Shown here in pieces: positions 7,764 to 14,364 of a DNA stretch of 64,000 nucleotides; position 1 is the first letter of the stretch; each line of letters opens with the position of its first letter. The notes below the pieces were generated by a model. It did not search any database and was not told where the DNA came from. It worked only from the letters and a program-made list of their open reading frames with translations. Source of the DNA: Ideonella sp. (GTDB lineage Bacteria > Pseudomonadota > Gammaproteobacteria > Burkholderiales > Burkholderiaceae_C); NCBI GenBank assembly GCA_015075545.1, contig JABTUC010000005.1, positions 62,001 to 126,000 of the forward strand. The letters are read 5' to 3'. A program made the position numbers and the translations under genes.

Positions 7764-8749
7764 ACGATCCGCGGACGATCGACGGCGTGCTCGTCGAGTG
7801 GGGCGAGCGCCTGTTCTATCCCGGCAACCGCCGCGTAACGCCGGCGGCGCAGGCTCGCCTTCGCCTACCACTCGGCGACCGCGCCGCGGCGGTGCGGCAG
7901 AAGATTCGCAACACGCTGTGCCGCTCCCCGCAGGTGATGGTCAAGGTCACCGGCGGCGGGCGGGGTATGGGCGCCATCGCGGCGCACTTCCGCTACATCA
8001 GCAAGCGCGGCCGGCTGCAGATGGAAGACGACCGGGGTGTCATCCGCGAAGGCCGCGAGGCGGTGGCCGAGGTCGCCGAGCAGTGGCGCTACGCGGGTTC
8101 GCTGATCCCGCAGCACAGCGAACGACGCGAAGCGTTCAACATCGTGCTGTCGATGCCGCGTGGCACCGACCCGCAGTTCGTGCTGCGTGCGGCCCGCGAC
8201 TTCGCCAAGGCCGAACTCGCCGACCACCGCTACGTGATGGTGCTTCACGAGCACCAGGCCAACCCGCACGTGCACCTGAGCGTGCGCGCCGAGTCGCGCC
8301 ACGGCAAGCGACTCAATCCGCGCAAGGCCGACCTGCACCGCTGGCGCGAGACCTTCGCAGAGAAACTGCGCAGCTATGGCCTACGCGCCGACGCGACACG
8401 GCAGGTCACGCGCGGAGACCTGCATCCCCAGCGCGAGTTGTGGCAGACATGGGCGCGTGACGAAGGGCGACTGCGGCGGCCCTTGCCGGGCCCTGAGCCG
8501 ACGAAGGGCGCAGCACTGCCCAAGTTGTCGGTGGAGGCCTGGGCCCGAATGGGCCGCGCACTCGCCGAGTCGGCAGCACCGGAGGACAGGGAGCTGGCGC
8601 AGGCGATCACACGGTACTTCTACCGCATGCCGGCGGCCATCGCCTGGTTGCGCGCCCAGCCGGCAAACAGGCAACGCGAGCTTGTGGGCATGGAGCGCAC
8701 GCGACAAGTCGTCGAGCGAACGCGACCCGGGCCCGAGATGGAGCGGTAG
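7760..8749 (+). CDS. Relaxase/mobilization nuclease (VirD2/MOBP-like)
   Basis: This is a 329-residue protein. The histidine cluster of relaxase motif III is clear: VMVLHEHQANPHVHLSVRAE at about residues 160-180. A Tyr (HFRYISKRGRLQME) sits in the N-terminal third, where motif I holds the nicking tyrosine. VKVTGGGRGMGAIAAHFRYI and the NPRKADLHRWRETFAEKLR region after the histidines match the plasmid relaxase group seen on proteobacterial mobilizable islands. The enzyme nicks oriT and leads the strand into a recipient cell through a helper's type IV secretion system. No coupling protein or T4SS is in the window, so the element is mobilizable at most. Confidence 0.85.
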   Translation: MNDPRTIDGVLVEWGERLFYPGNRRVTPAAQARLRLPLGDRAAAVRQKIRNTLCRSPQVMVKVTGGGRGMGAIAAHFRYISKRGRLQMEDDRGVIREGREAVAEVAEQWRYAGSLIPQHSERREAFNIVLSMPRGTDPQFVLRAARDFAKAELADHRYVMVLHEHQANPHVHLSVRAESRHGKRLNPRKADLHRWRETFAEKLRSYGLRADATRQVTRGDLHPQRELWQTWARDEGRLRRPLPGPEPTKGAALPKLSVEAWARMGRALAESAAPEDRELAQAITRYFYRMPAAIAWLRAQPANRQRELVGMERTRQVVERTRPGPEMER

Positions 8750-8790
8750 TCAGACCGACAAGGGGTGTCCTCGCCGCCGGACGGGCTCGC

Positions 8791-8820
8791 CGGGCAGGCC
8801 GCTGAACAGCCGCCTGCCCG
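8791..8820. repeat. Long stem-loop downstream of the relaxase gene
   Basis: The arms 8791-8804 and 8807-8820 pair over 14 bases with a single mismatch and a two-base centre (core CGGGCAGGC / GCCTGCCCG). It lies about 40 bases after the relaxase stop. It may terminate or protect the mobilization transcript. There is no T-run on the plus strand. Confidence 0.5.
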
Positions 8821-8851
8821 CCGCGCCGAGCGTCAGCGCACGTCGCGCCGC

Positions 8852-8891
8852 GTCAAGGGTGCGCTGGCGCCGGGCTGCGCCCGCCCTTGAC
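8852..8891. repeat. Second stem-loop downstream of the relaxase gene
   Basis: GTCAAGGG (8852-8859) pairs with CCCTTGAC (8884-8891), and the inner GCGC (8861-8864) pairs with GCGC (8877-8880). This structure sits between the relaxase and the convergent AlpA gene, so it could act as a bidirectional terminator or as part of the element's DNA-processing region. Confidence 0.45.
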
Positions 8892-8923
8892 CCGCCGCAC
8901 CGCGCGAAGTACCGGCGCCGCGC

Positions 8924-9151
8924 TCAGTGGCGATCAGCGTCGCGCGTGGCGCTCCACTGCTCGAGGTCGGACCAGCGCCACGCGATGGCCCGTGGGCCAA
9001 GGTGCACAGGACGTGGGAACTCGCCGCTTGCGACCAGGCGGTAGATGGTCGATCGGCCGAGGCCGGTGGTCTGCATCACGGCGGGCAGGCGTGCGAACAG
9101 CGGCGTCGCGCCAGTAGCGGCGCGGGAAGCGGCGGATGCAACGCGATTCAT
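8924..9151 (-). CDS. AlpA-family regulator / excisionase-like protein
   Basis: From the ATG at 9149-9151 the product has 75 residues. It shows the AlpA/MerR-like winged helix: LFARLPAVMQTTGLGRSTIYRLVASGEF, then PRPVHLGPRAIAWRWSDLEQW, the signature of AlpA proteins that control prophage and island integrases or act as recombination directionality factors. It is convergent with the relaxase. No integrase is present in the window, so it is either a remnant or works on an integrase elsewhere. An upstream in-frame GTG would add an unconserved Arg-rich leader. Confidence 0.85.
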   Translation of the reverse strand: MNRVASAASRAATGATPLFARLPAVMQTTGLGRSTIYRLVASGEFPRPVHLGPRAIAWRWSDLEQWSATRDADRH

Positions 9152-9293
9152 GCGTGTTCTCTGTCCAGCGAAGCGTAGGCGCCGTCGCGCCGTATCGGCG
9201 CGACGACTTTTCGAGCTGATTCGTCGTAACACTTTAGGCGCGCGAGCCGATGTCATGGCCGCTGGATTCAGCCGCGATTCCAGCGGGCCGGCC

Positions 9294-9482
9294 TCACGGC
9301 GCCCAGAGCCTCGCGAACGCGAACGACCACTGCCGGTGGTGCCGGATCGACAGCAGATGGACCGTCGAGCCCGTCAGCGTGTAGAGGATGAGGTAGTCGC
9401 CGTGCAGGTACTCGCGAAGCGCGTCGGCGGCACCGCTGGACAGCGCGGCGAGCTGGGCCAGGGCCTCGGCCGATTGCGGGAG
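9294..9482 (-). pseudogene. RelE/ParE-type toxin, C-terminal remnant
   Basis: Read on the reverse strand directly after the stop of the 67-codon ORF at 9483, the same frame gives LPQSAEALAQLAALS, then ALREYLHGDYLILYTL, VHLLSIRHHRQWSF and FARLWAP before a stop. That is the second half of a ParE toxin (strand pair plus the SIRHHRQ motif). The 40-45 N-terminal residues and any start codon are missing, so no toxin should be made. Confidence 0.75.
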
Positions 9483-9686
9483 TCAGCCACGCCGCGCGCG
9501 CGTCTTGCTCGTCTTGCTCGTCTTGCTCGTCTTACTCGTGGCCTTGCGCCGCTGCTGGAGCCGGGCGATGGCAGTGTCCGCGTCCTCCGTCCGCCCGGCC
9601 GCGATGTCGGCCAGGCCGCGCTCCGCGTCGTCGAGCAGCAGCAGGTGGATGCGTTCGCGATGACCTTCAGGCGCTGAAGAGGTCAC
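9483..9686 (-). CDS. Small antitoxin-like protein with a tandem Ser-Lys-Thr tail
   Basis: The 67-residue ORF starts inside the PIN-toxin stop (ATGA overlap at 9683-9686). Its middle (AERGLADIAAGRTEDADTAIARLQQRR) matches the helical C-terminal pattern of antitoxins paired with ParE. It ends in four Ser-Lys-Thr repeats coded by a nine-base tandem repeat. The DNA-binding N-terminus of such antitoxins is missing or replaced by a short leader. With the broken ParE behind it, I take it to be the degraded antitoxin half of a second module, perhaps still translated by coupling to the PIN gene. Confidence 0.5.
   Translation of the reverse strand: MTSSAPEGHRERIHLLLLDDAERGLADIAAGRTEDADTAIARLQQRRKATSKTSKTSKTSKTRARRG
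9502..9537. repeat. Nine-base tandem repeat, four units
   Basis: Three copies of GTCTTGCTC and one of GTCTTACTC in direct succession. On the reverse strand each unit codes for Ser-Lys-Thr, so unit changes keep the frame. It is a small slippage-prone coding repeat. Confidence 0.85.
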
Positions 9687-10087
9687 GTGAGCAACTCCAC
9701 GCCAGGCAAACGAGCCGCACCGGCGTCGAAGGTCAGGAAACGGCTGCGGCCGAGATGGGCGGCGCGCGCCGTCAGCAGGCAGTCGGCGAAGTCGGCGCCG
9801 GGGTGCTGAGCCCAGACGTAGAGCGCCTCTTCGACGGTGGGTGGGTGCTCGAACTCGACATCATTGCTTTCGAGCAGCCCGGTGAAAGCGTCGGCGATGC
9901 TCGCCTTGTCGAGCTTGTAGCGGCTGCGCAGCACCCATTCGGTTTCGAGCAGAGCCCCGAGCACGATCAGCACCGGCTCTTCAGCGGCGGAAGCCTGGTC
10001 CACTAAGCGTTGAGCGGCGGCGTACTGCGCTTCGTCATCGCGAACGAGGAGGCGCACCAACACGTTGGTGTCGATGGCGATGGTCAC
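9683..10087 (-). CDS. PIN-domain ribonuclease toxin (VapC family)
   Basis: The 134-residue protein has the PIN acidic residues: AIDTNVLVRLLVRDD at the N-terminus, ETEWVLRSRY in the middle, and GADFADCLLTARAAHLG with TFDAGAARLPGVELL at the end. VapC toxins are Mg-dependent RNases that cut tRNA or rRNA. The start is GTG at 10085-10087, overlapping the stop of a 22-codon ORF that links it to the AbrB-type antitoxin gene. It lies inside the mobile-element remnant. Confidence 0.88.
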   Translation of the reverse strand: MTIAIDTNVLVRLLVRDDEAQYAAAQRLVDQASAAEEPVLIVLGALLETEWVLRSRYKLDKASIADAFTGLLESNDVEFEHPPTVEEALYVWAQHPGADFADCLLTARAAHLGRSRFLTFDAGAARLPGVELLT

Positions 10088-10152
10088 TCCATCACCTTTG
10101 CGCTGCCCGCGGCGATCCGAACGACTTGTGCGGCGACCCGGTAGGGAGTCAT
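10084..10152 (-). CDS. 22-codon coupling ORF between antitoxin and PIN toxin genes
   Basis: The ATG at 10150-10152 overlaps the antitoxin stop (ATGA). The ORF reads MTPYRVAAQVVRIAAGSAKV plus two residues, and its TGA overlaps the GTG start of the toxin. Ribosomes leaving the antitoxin gene can therefore pass through it straight to the toxin. It may be only a translational bridge that keeps toxin output low and coupled to antitoxin synthesis. No protein family is recognised. Confidence 0.4.
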   Translation of the reverse strand: MTPYRVAAQVVRIAAGSAKVME

Positions 10153-10421
10153 CGCGCCTGCCGCTTCGTCGCCCGCGTTGACTTCCTCGCTGCGCTCGCC
10201 TTGAACGGATTCATGTCCTCGATGGCGACCTTGGGCTGCCCAGGGCGCGTGAGCGAGCCCGCCAAGTCCGCCAAGCGCCTTGTCCTCGGCCGCATGACGA
10301 CCGTGCCGTCGCTCAGCATCGTGAAGGCCATCTTGTCGCCCGACTTGAGCCCGAGCCGGTCGCGAATCTCCCGCGGCACCGTCACTTGGCCCTTGGTCGT
10401 CATCGTGGTGGCGTCAGCCAT
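10149..10421 (-). CDS. AbrB/MazE-type antitoxin (VapB family)
   Basis: From the ATG at 10419-10421 (GGAG about seven bases upstream) the protein has 90 residues. It opens with the swapped-hairpin AbrB domain (MTTKGQVTVPREIRDRLGLKSGDKMAF, then GTVVMRP). The C-terminal half (LADLAGSLTRPGQPKVAIEDM) is the flexible toxin-neutralising tail. A TTG twelve bases further upstream is in frame but less likely. It binds the dyad at 10436-10458 and neutralises the PIN toxin. Confidence 0.88.
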   Translation of the reverse strand: MADATTMTTKGQVTVPREIRDRLGLKSGDKMAFTMLSDGTVVMRPRTRRLADLAGSLTRPGQPKVAIEDMNPFKASAARKSTRATKRQAR

Positions 10422-10435
10422 ATCGAGCTCCAAGA

Positions 10436-10458
10436 ATTACGAGAGAGCGTATCGTAAT
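10436..10458. promoter_or_regulatory. Operator of the AbrB/PIN module
   Basis: ATTACGA (10436-10442) and TCGTAAT (10452-10458) are perfect seven-base arms separated by nine bases, 15 bases upstream of the antitoxin ATG. They are A+T-rich against the G+C-rich background and fit an AbrB-type autorepressor site. Confidence 0.65.
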
Positions 10459-10696
10459 ACCTGCGTGCGACGCGGTCAACGCAGTGGCGCGTCCGAGCCT
10501 TGTTGAAGCGCAGCCTTCGCAGCGCTCCGGTCTCCAAGCACCGCTCGGGCGGGGCTTGCGTGGCCCCGTCTGACGGCGCTCAGATCGGGGCCAAAGACCG
10601 GGCCACGCCGCACAGGGCTGTCAGTCGAATTCGAGCATCCATGCGCCTCCGCGTAGGATCGGGAAGTGATGATCGGCGATGAACTCAGATTCCAGC

Positions 10697-10738
10697 TCAC
10701 GGCGTCCAGAGCTTCGCGAGCGCGAACGACAACTGCCA
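10697..10738 (-). pseudogene. Second ParE-toxin tail fragment
   Basis: On the reverse strand this stretch reads WQLSFALAKLWTP and stop. It is nearly the same at DNA level as the end of the toxin remnant at 9294-9338 (QWSFAFARLWAP). The similarity stops where TRAP-permease sequence begins. The about 43-base copy marks another deleted toxin gene, or one end of a rearrangement. Confidence 0.6.
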
Positions 10739-10861
10739 GCGCGCCGAGCGCCGATGCTTCGTTGACGGTGACCAGGCCCGAATAGATCCCGCCCAGCACG
10801 ACCACGATCAGCACGCCAAAGGGGCCGATCGACTTCAACGAGGCTGCGCGCCGTTCGTTCC
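10739..10861 (-). pseudogene. Fragment of a TRAP transporter large permease (DctM-like)
   Basis: The reverse strand reads AASLKSIGPFGVLIVVVLGG followed by IYSGLVTVNEASALGALAVV. GGIYSGLxTxxEAxAxGA is the diagnostic DctM/TRAP large-subunit motif. Only about 40 of roughly 430 residues remain, cut on one side at the ParE tail and on the other before the UspA gene. It shows that a C4-dicarboxylate-type TRAP system once stood here. Confidence 0.7.
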
Positions 10862-10900
10862 AGTGCGGATATCCTTGGCGATCTGCCGAAGGAGAACACC

Positions 10901-11356
10901 ATGTTCAGTCGGGTTCTGTTTCCCACCGATGGCTCAGACGTCTCCCTTTCGGCGGCCGATGCCGCCATCACGATGGCCAAGCTCGGCGGGGCGCCGTTGC
11001 AGCCGGTGTACGTGGTCGAACCGTACCCGTTTACCGGTATCGGAGTGGCGCGGCCGGCGGGGTTCGACGACTACATGGCGGCCTCGCGCCGCGCGGCGGC
11101 AATAGGGTTCGAGCGCATCGAACGTCTTGCCGGAGCGCAAGGTGTACGTTGCGAGCCGCTGACGGTCGAGCACTCGCGCGCGGCCGAAGGCATCGTCGAG
11201 ACGGCGCAATCGATCGGTGCCGACCTGATCGTCATGGGCTCGCATGGTCGCAGCGGGGTGGCCAAGCTGGTGCTCGGCAGCGTGGCCACCAAGGTGCTGC
11301 AGCTCTCGCCGATCCCGGTTCTCGTCGTCAAGTCGGGCGAGGCCTCGGCGGCCTGA
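10901..11356 (+). CDS. Universal stress protein, UspA family
   Basis: The 151-residue single-domain Usp starts FSRVLFPTDGSDVSLSAADA (ATP-contacting Asp near the N-terminus) and ends with the nucleotide-binding loop GSHGRSGVAKLVLGSVATKV, matching Gx2Gx9G(S/T), then IPVLVVKSGE. It is an ATP-binding cytosolic stress protein. A GGAGAA sequence precedes the ATG. It stands alone between the mobile-element debris and the acyl-CoA synthetase. Confidence 0.93.
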   Translation: MFSRVLFPTDGSDVSLSAADAAITMAKLGGAPLQPVYVVEPYPFTGIGVARPAGFDDYMAASRRAAAIGFERIERLAGAQGVRCEPLTVEHSRAAEGIVETAQSIGADLIVMGSHGRSGVAKLVLGSVATKVLQLSPIPVLVVKSGEASAA

Positions 11357-11553
11357 AGCGTCTGAGCCGAAGCGCGCGCGGCGGCATCTCGCTCACTGGT
11401 ATACCTTCGGGCGGCGCCCTCCGACACTCGCCCTTGGGGTGACCCGGCGGCCTCGTGCGGCGCACAGGGTCCGGCCTGCCGATGATTGCTCGGTTGGCGA
11501 CGGGTGCCGGCATGCGCCGCCGGCCACCGCGGCGCGTCGGCTGCAGGCGGCCT

Positions 11554-13461
11554 TCAGGCCACTTCGTGACGTACCGTCAGCGGCGCCAGCCGCTCGTGCA
11601 CAGCGGCGGTCAGGCGTGCGCGCTCGGCGCCTTGCGAAGCGCCGAGCGTCACGCGGATCAAGTGGCCGTGCGTAGCGTCGCTCGCCACCTCGACGTGCAA
11701 TGGATCGCCACCATCGGTCAGCCCCTGCAGCAGGTGCCCGGCGGCCCGCTTCATCGCATCGACGCGCAGCGCCGGCTTGAAGATCTTGCCCACCGCGGTC
11801 AGCGGCATCGGGTCGACGAAGTGCAGGGCTACCGGCACCGCGGCGCGCTCGGGGGTGTGCTCGCGCAGGTAATCGATCAGCTCAGCCGGCAGGACAGTTG
11901 CGCCGGGCTTGAGTTGCACGTAGGCCACCGGCAGCTCGCCGGCGTAGGCGTCGGGCTGCCCGACCAGCGCGGCCAGCGCGACGGCCGGGTGACGGTACAG
12001 CAGCTCTTCGAGCGGCGCCGGATCGATGTTGTGCGCGCCACGGATGACCAGGTCTTTCGCGCGACCGGTGATCCACAGGTTGCCGTGCTCGTCGAGCCGG
12101 CCGAGGTCGCCCGAGTCGACCCAGCCGGGTTCGACGAAGGCGTCGCGGTTGTGCGCCTCGCTCAGGTAGCCGCCGAAGACACCAGGTCCGGCCATCGCGA
12201 CGACGCCGATCTCGTTGGTCGCGCAATCGCCGAGCAGCCTGCCATCGGCATCGAGCTTGACGACACGCGTGCGCGAGTACGGCAGTGGCGATCCGACCGA
12301 ACCGGCGGGGCATGGCATGTCGGGGTAGCCCATCGCGTGCACGCTGGAGGTCTCGGTCATGCCGTAGACCTCGAGCACCGGCAGTCCGAACTGCTGCTGG
12401 TAGGCGCGGATCACCGCCACCGGAATCGCCGATCCGCCGCCCGACACGTAGCGCAGACTGCTGGTGTCGCAGCCGTCGCGCGGCACCTGGAGTGCCGCGG
12501 CCAGCACGGTGGGCACTGCGCCGAACACCCTGGGACGGTAGCGTTGCACGAGCGCCCACACGTTTCGCACTGCGCGCGGCTCGCGCCAGCCCGCCGCACT
12601 GAGCACGACGATGTGTCCGCCGTTTGCCAGCGTGGCCAGCCCCTGCGTGAGTGCGCCGCCCACATGGAACAGCGGCAGCCCGAAAAGTATGCTGCTGCCA
12701 GGCTCGGCCAGCCCCATCAGGCGCAGCGCCCACGCCTGCGACACCTGATTGGCATGGCTGTGGCGCACCAGCTTCGGCGTGCCGGTGGTGCCGCCGGTGT
12801 GGAAGTAGCCGGCAGTCTCGTCGGACGCGGGCAGGCGGCCACTCGAGAGTTGCGTCGCGGGTTGCGAGTCGACCTGCGCGTCGAAGTCGTCGGCCACAGT
12901 CTCGGCGTTGGCACGCCCGCCGACCACCAGCACCGACTTCAAGCCTGGCAGCTGTCGCCGGATCGCGTTCACCTTGCCCCAGATGTCGGCGCCCGCGGCC
13001 GGTCCCACCGTCACCAGCACGCGGGTGCCGGCGGCGCGCAGGATGTCGGCAATCTGCCCGGCCGACAGCATCGGATTGACGGGGTTGGCCACTCCGACCG
13101 CCTGCGCGCCGAGCAACGCCACGAAGGCCTGCGGCAGCAGCGGCAGCAACAAGCTGACCGCACCGTCGCGGCCCAAGCCGAGGCTGTGGAACAGGTTGGC
13201 AGCCTGCGTCACGCGACGCAGGAACTGCTCGTGGTTCAGCGTCTGCGCGTTCTCGCCTGGATCGGCGTTGGGCAGAAAGCTGATGGCCGGCGCCGCCGGG
13301 TCGAGCGCTGCGCCGAGTTGCAGCGCCTCGTAGGTGCTGCGCGCAGCGATGCGATCTGCGTAAGCTGCCTGCGCCTCGAACGCCTGCACATCGGCAAGCG
13401 TGCCAAAGCGCGGCAGTTCCGCCCCGATCAGTCTGTCGAGCGCATGAGCTCGGGCCGCCAT
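11554..13461 (-). CDS. Acyl-CoA synthetase (AMP-binding family)
   Basis: This 635-residue protein is of the ANL superfamily. P-loop: YFHTGGTTGTPKLVRHSHAN at about residue 217. A5-type motif: VLEVYGMTETSSVHAMG. A7/A8 region: WVDSGDLGRLDEHGNLWITG followed by RAKDLVIRGAHNIDP. A10 lysine: LTAVGKIFKPALR. It activates a carboxylic acid to the acyl-AMP and acyl-CoA. The substrate is not obvious; the long N-terminus (FEAQAAYADRIAARSTYEAL) is typical of a group annotated as putative fatty-acyl or bile-acid-like CoA ligases in Burkholderiales. It stands alone, convergent with uspA. Confidence 0.9.
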   Translation of the reverse strand: MAARAHALDRLIGAELPRFGTLADVQAFEAQAAYADRIAARSTYEALQLGAALDPAAPAISFLPNADPGENAQTLNHEQFLRRVTQAANLFHSLGLGRDGAVSLLLPLLPQAFVALLGAQAVGVANPVNPMLSAGQIADILRAAGTRVLVTVGPAAGADIWGKVNAIRRQLPGLKSVLVVGGRANAETVADDFDAQVDSQPATQLSSGRLPASDETAGYFHTGGTTGTPKLVRHSHANQVSQAWALRLMGLAEPGSSILFGLPLFHVGGALTQGLATLANGGHIVVLSAAGWREPRAVRNVWALVQRYRPRVFGAVPTVLAAALQVPRDGCDTSSLRYVSGGGSAIPVAVIRAYQQQFGLPVLEVYGMTETSSVHAMGYPDMPCPAGSVGSPLPYSRTRVVKLDADGRLLGDCATNEIGVVAMAGPGVFGGYLSEAHNRDAFVEPGWVDSGDLGRLDEHGNLWITGRAKDLVIRGAHNIDPAPLEELLYRHPAVALAALVGQPDAYAGELPVAYVQLKPGATVLPAELIDYLREHTPERAAVPVALHFVDPMPLTAVGKIFKPALRVDAMKRAAGHLLQGLTDGGDPLHVEVASDATHGHLIRVTLGASQGAERARLTAAVHERLAPLTVRHEVA

Positions 13462-13539
13462 CGGGTACCCCTTGGTGCGGGCCGTGGGCGGTGCGCCGTG
13501 CCCCGGCGGCGCGACAGCGCACCCGAGGAGCGCGAACGC

Positions 13540-13761
13540 TCAGCCGGCGTCGCTGCTGTCGACCGGTTCGATGCCTTGCGCAAGGGAGCCCTTGGGCCCC
13601 TCGACGAGGTCGTAGCGCACGCGACGGCCCTGCTCGAGCGTGCGATAGCCCTCCATCCGGATGGCCGAGAAATGCGCGAAGACATCAGGCCCGCCGCCTT
13701 CGGGTTCGATGAACCCGAAACCCTTGGCATTGTTGAACCATTTGACTGTGCCTGTCGGCAT
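13540..13761 (-). CDS. Cold-shock protein (CspA family)
   Basis: The 73-residue protein is one OB-fold cold-shock domain with RNP1 (KGFGFIEP) and RNP2 (VFAHFSAI), starting [17 protein letters not shown]. It binds single-stranded RNA and DNA. A strong Shine-Dalgarno (GGAGGGGG) lies upstream of the ATG. Relative to E. coli CspA it has an Ala in the usual VFVHFSAI motif and a slightly longer, acidic tail. Confidence 0.95.
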   Translation of the reverse strand: MPTGTVKWFNNAKGFGFIEPEGGGPDVFAHFSAIRMEGYRTLEQGRRVRYDLVEGPKGSLAQGIEPVDSSDAG

Positions 13762-14007
13762 GTCAGTCCCCCTCCGATCGCGTCTTGGCCTGCGAGTTCA
13801 ACCGCGTGGCCGAAACGCAAATTCTTCGTGGGCGTTCCCAAACGTGTCAAGACGGGGCGGACCCCGATGCGGCGCGACTCGCCGCCCATTTCGGGTCGGC
13901 GAAACAGAGCGCCTGCCTGTAGCCCTTTTCACGGCTTGACAGCGGGCTCGGCGGCACAACATGTCGGCCTGGACAACGCCATAAAGGGCAACTCGATAGA
14001 ATGACCC

Positions 14008-14364
14008 ATGCCTCCGGAGACCCCGAAACTGCCCCCCAAAGCGCCGTCCGTCACGCGTCAGAGCGGCGGGCAGGGGGCGGCCGTGGCCGAGCGCAAGACG
14101 GCCAAGACCAAACCGCCGCGCATGTTCCAGGTGGTGATGCTGAACGATGACTACACGCCGATGGAGTTCGTCGTGATGGTGTTGCAGCAGACATTCAAGC
14201 GCGATCTGGAGACGGCCACGCAGATCATGCTCAAGATCCACCACGAAGGGCGCGGCGTCTGCGGGGTCTACTCCAAGGACGTGGCGGCCACCAAGGTCGA
14301 ACTGGTCCTGGCGGCGGCGCGCCGCGCAGGCCACCCGTTGCAGTGCATTATGGAGGCTGCATGA
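14008..14364 (+). CDS. clpS: ClpS, adaptor of the ClpAP protease
   Basis: The 118-residue protein has a disordered Lys/Pro-rich N-terminus of about 35 residues and then the ClpS fold: [20 protein letters not shown] with the NDDYT/MEFV N-degron pocket, [20 protein letters not shown], and [19 protein letters not shown]. It delivers N-end-rule substrates to ClpA. Its stop overlaps the clpA start (ATGA, 14361-14364), the conserved order in proteobacteria. Confidence 0.97.
   Translation: MPPETPKLPPKAPSVTRQSGGQGAAVAERKTAKTKPPRMFQVVMLNDDYTPMEFVVMVLQQTFKRDLETATQIMLKIHHEGRGVCGVYSKDVAATKVELVLAAARRAGHPLQCIMEAA

Noticed and set aside
8924-9151. Prophage, judged from the AlpA gene
   Set aside because: No capsid, tail, lysis or integrase gene is present. 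AlpA proteins also occur on mobilizable islands, which fits the relaxase beside it.
9502-9537. Possible CRISPR repeats
   Set aside because: Nine-base units are contiguous with no spacers. They are a coding tandem repeat.
11455-14004. 849-codon open frame antisense to the acyl-CoA synthetase and cold-shock genes
   Set aside because: It crosses two well-supported reverse-strand genes and has no recognisable domain.
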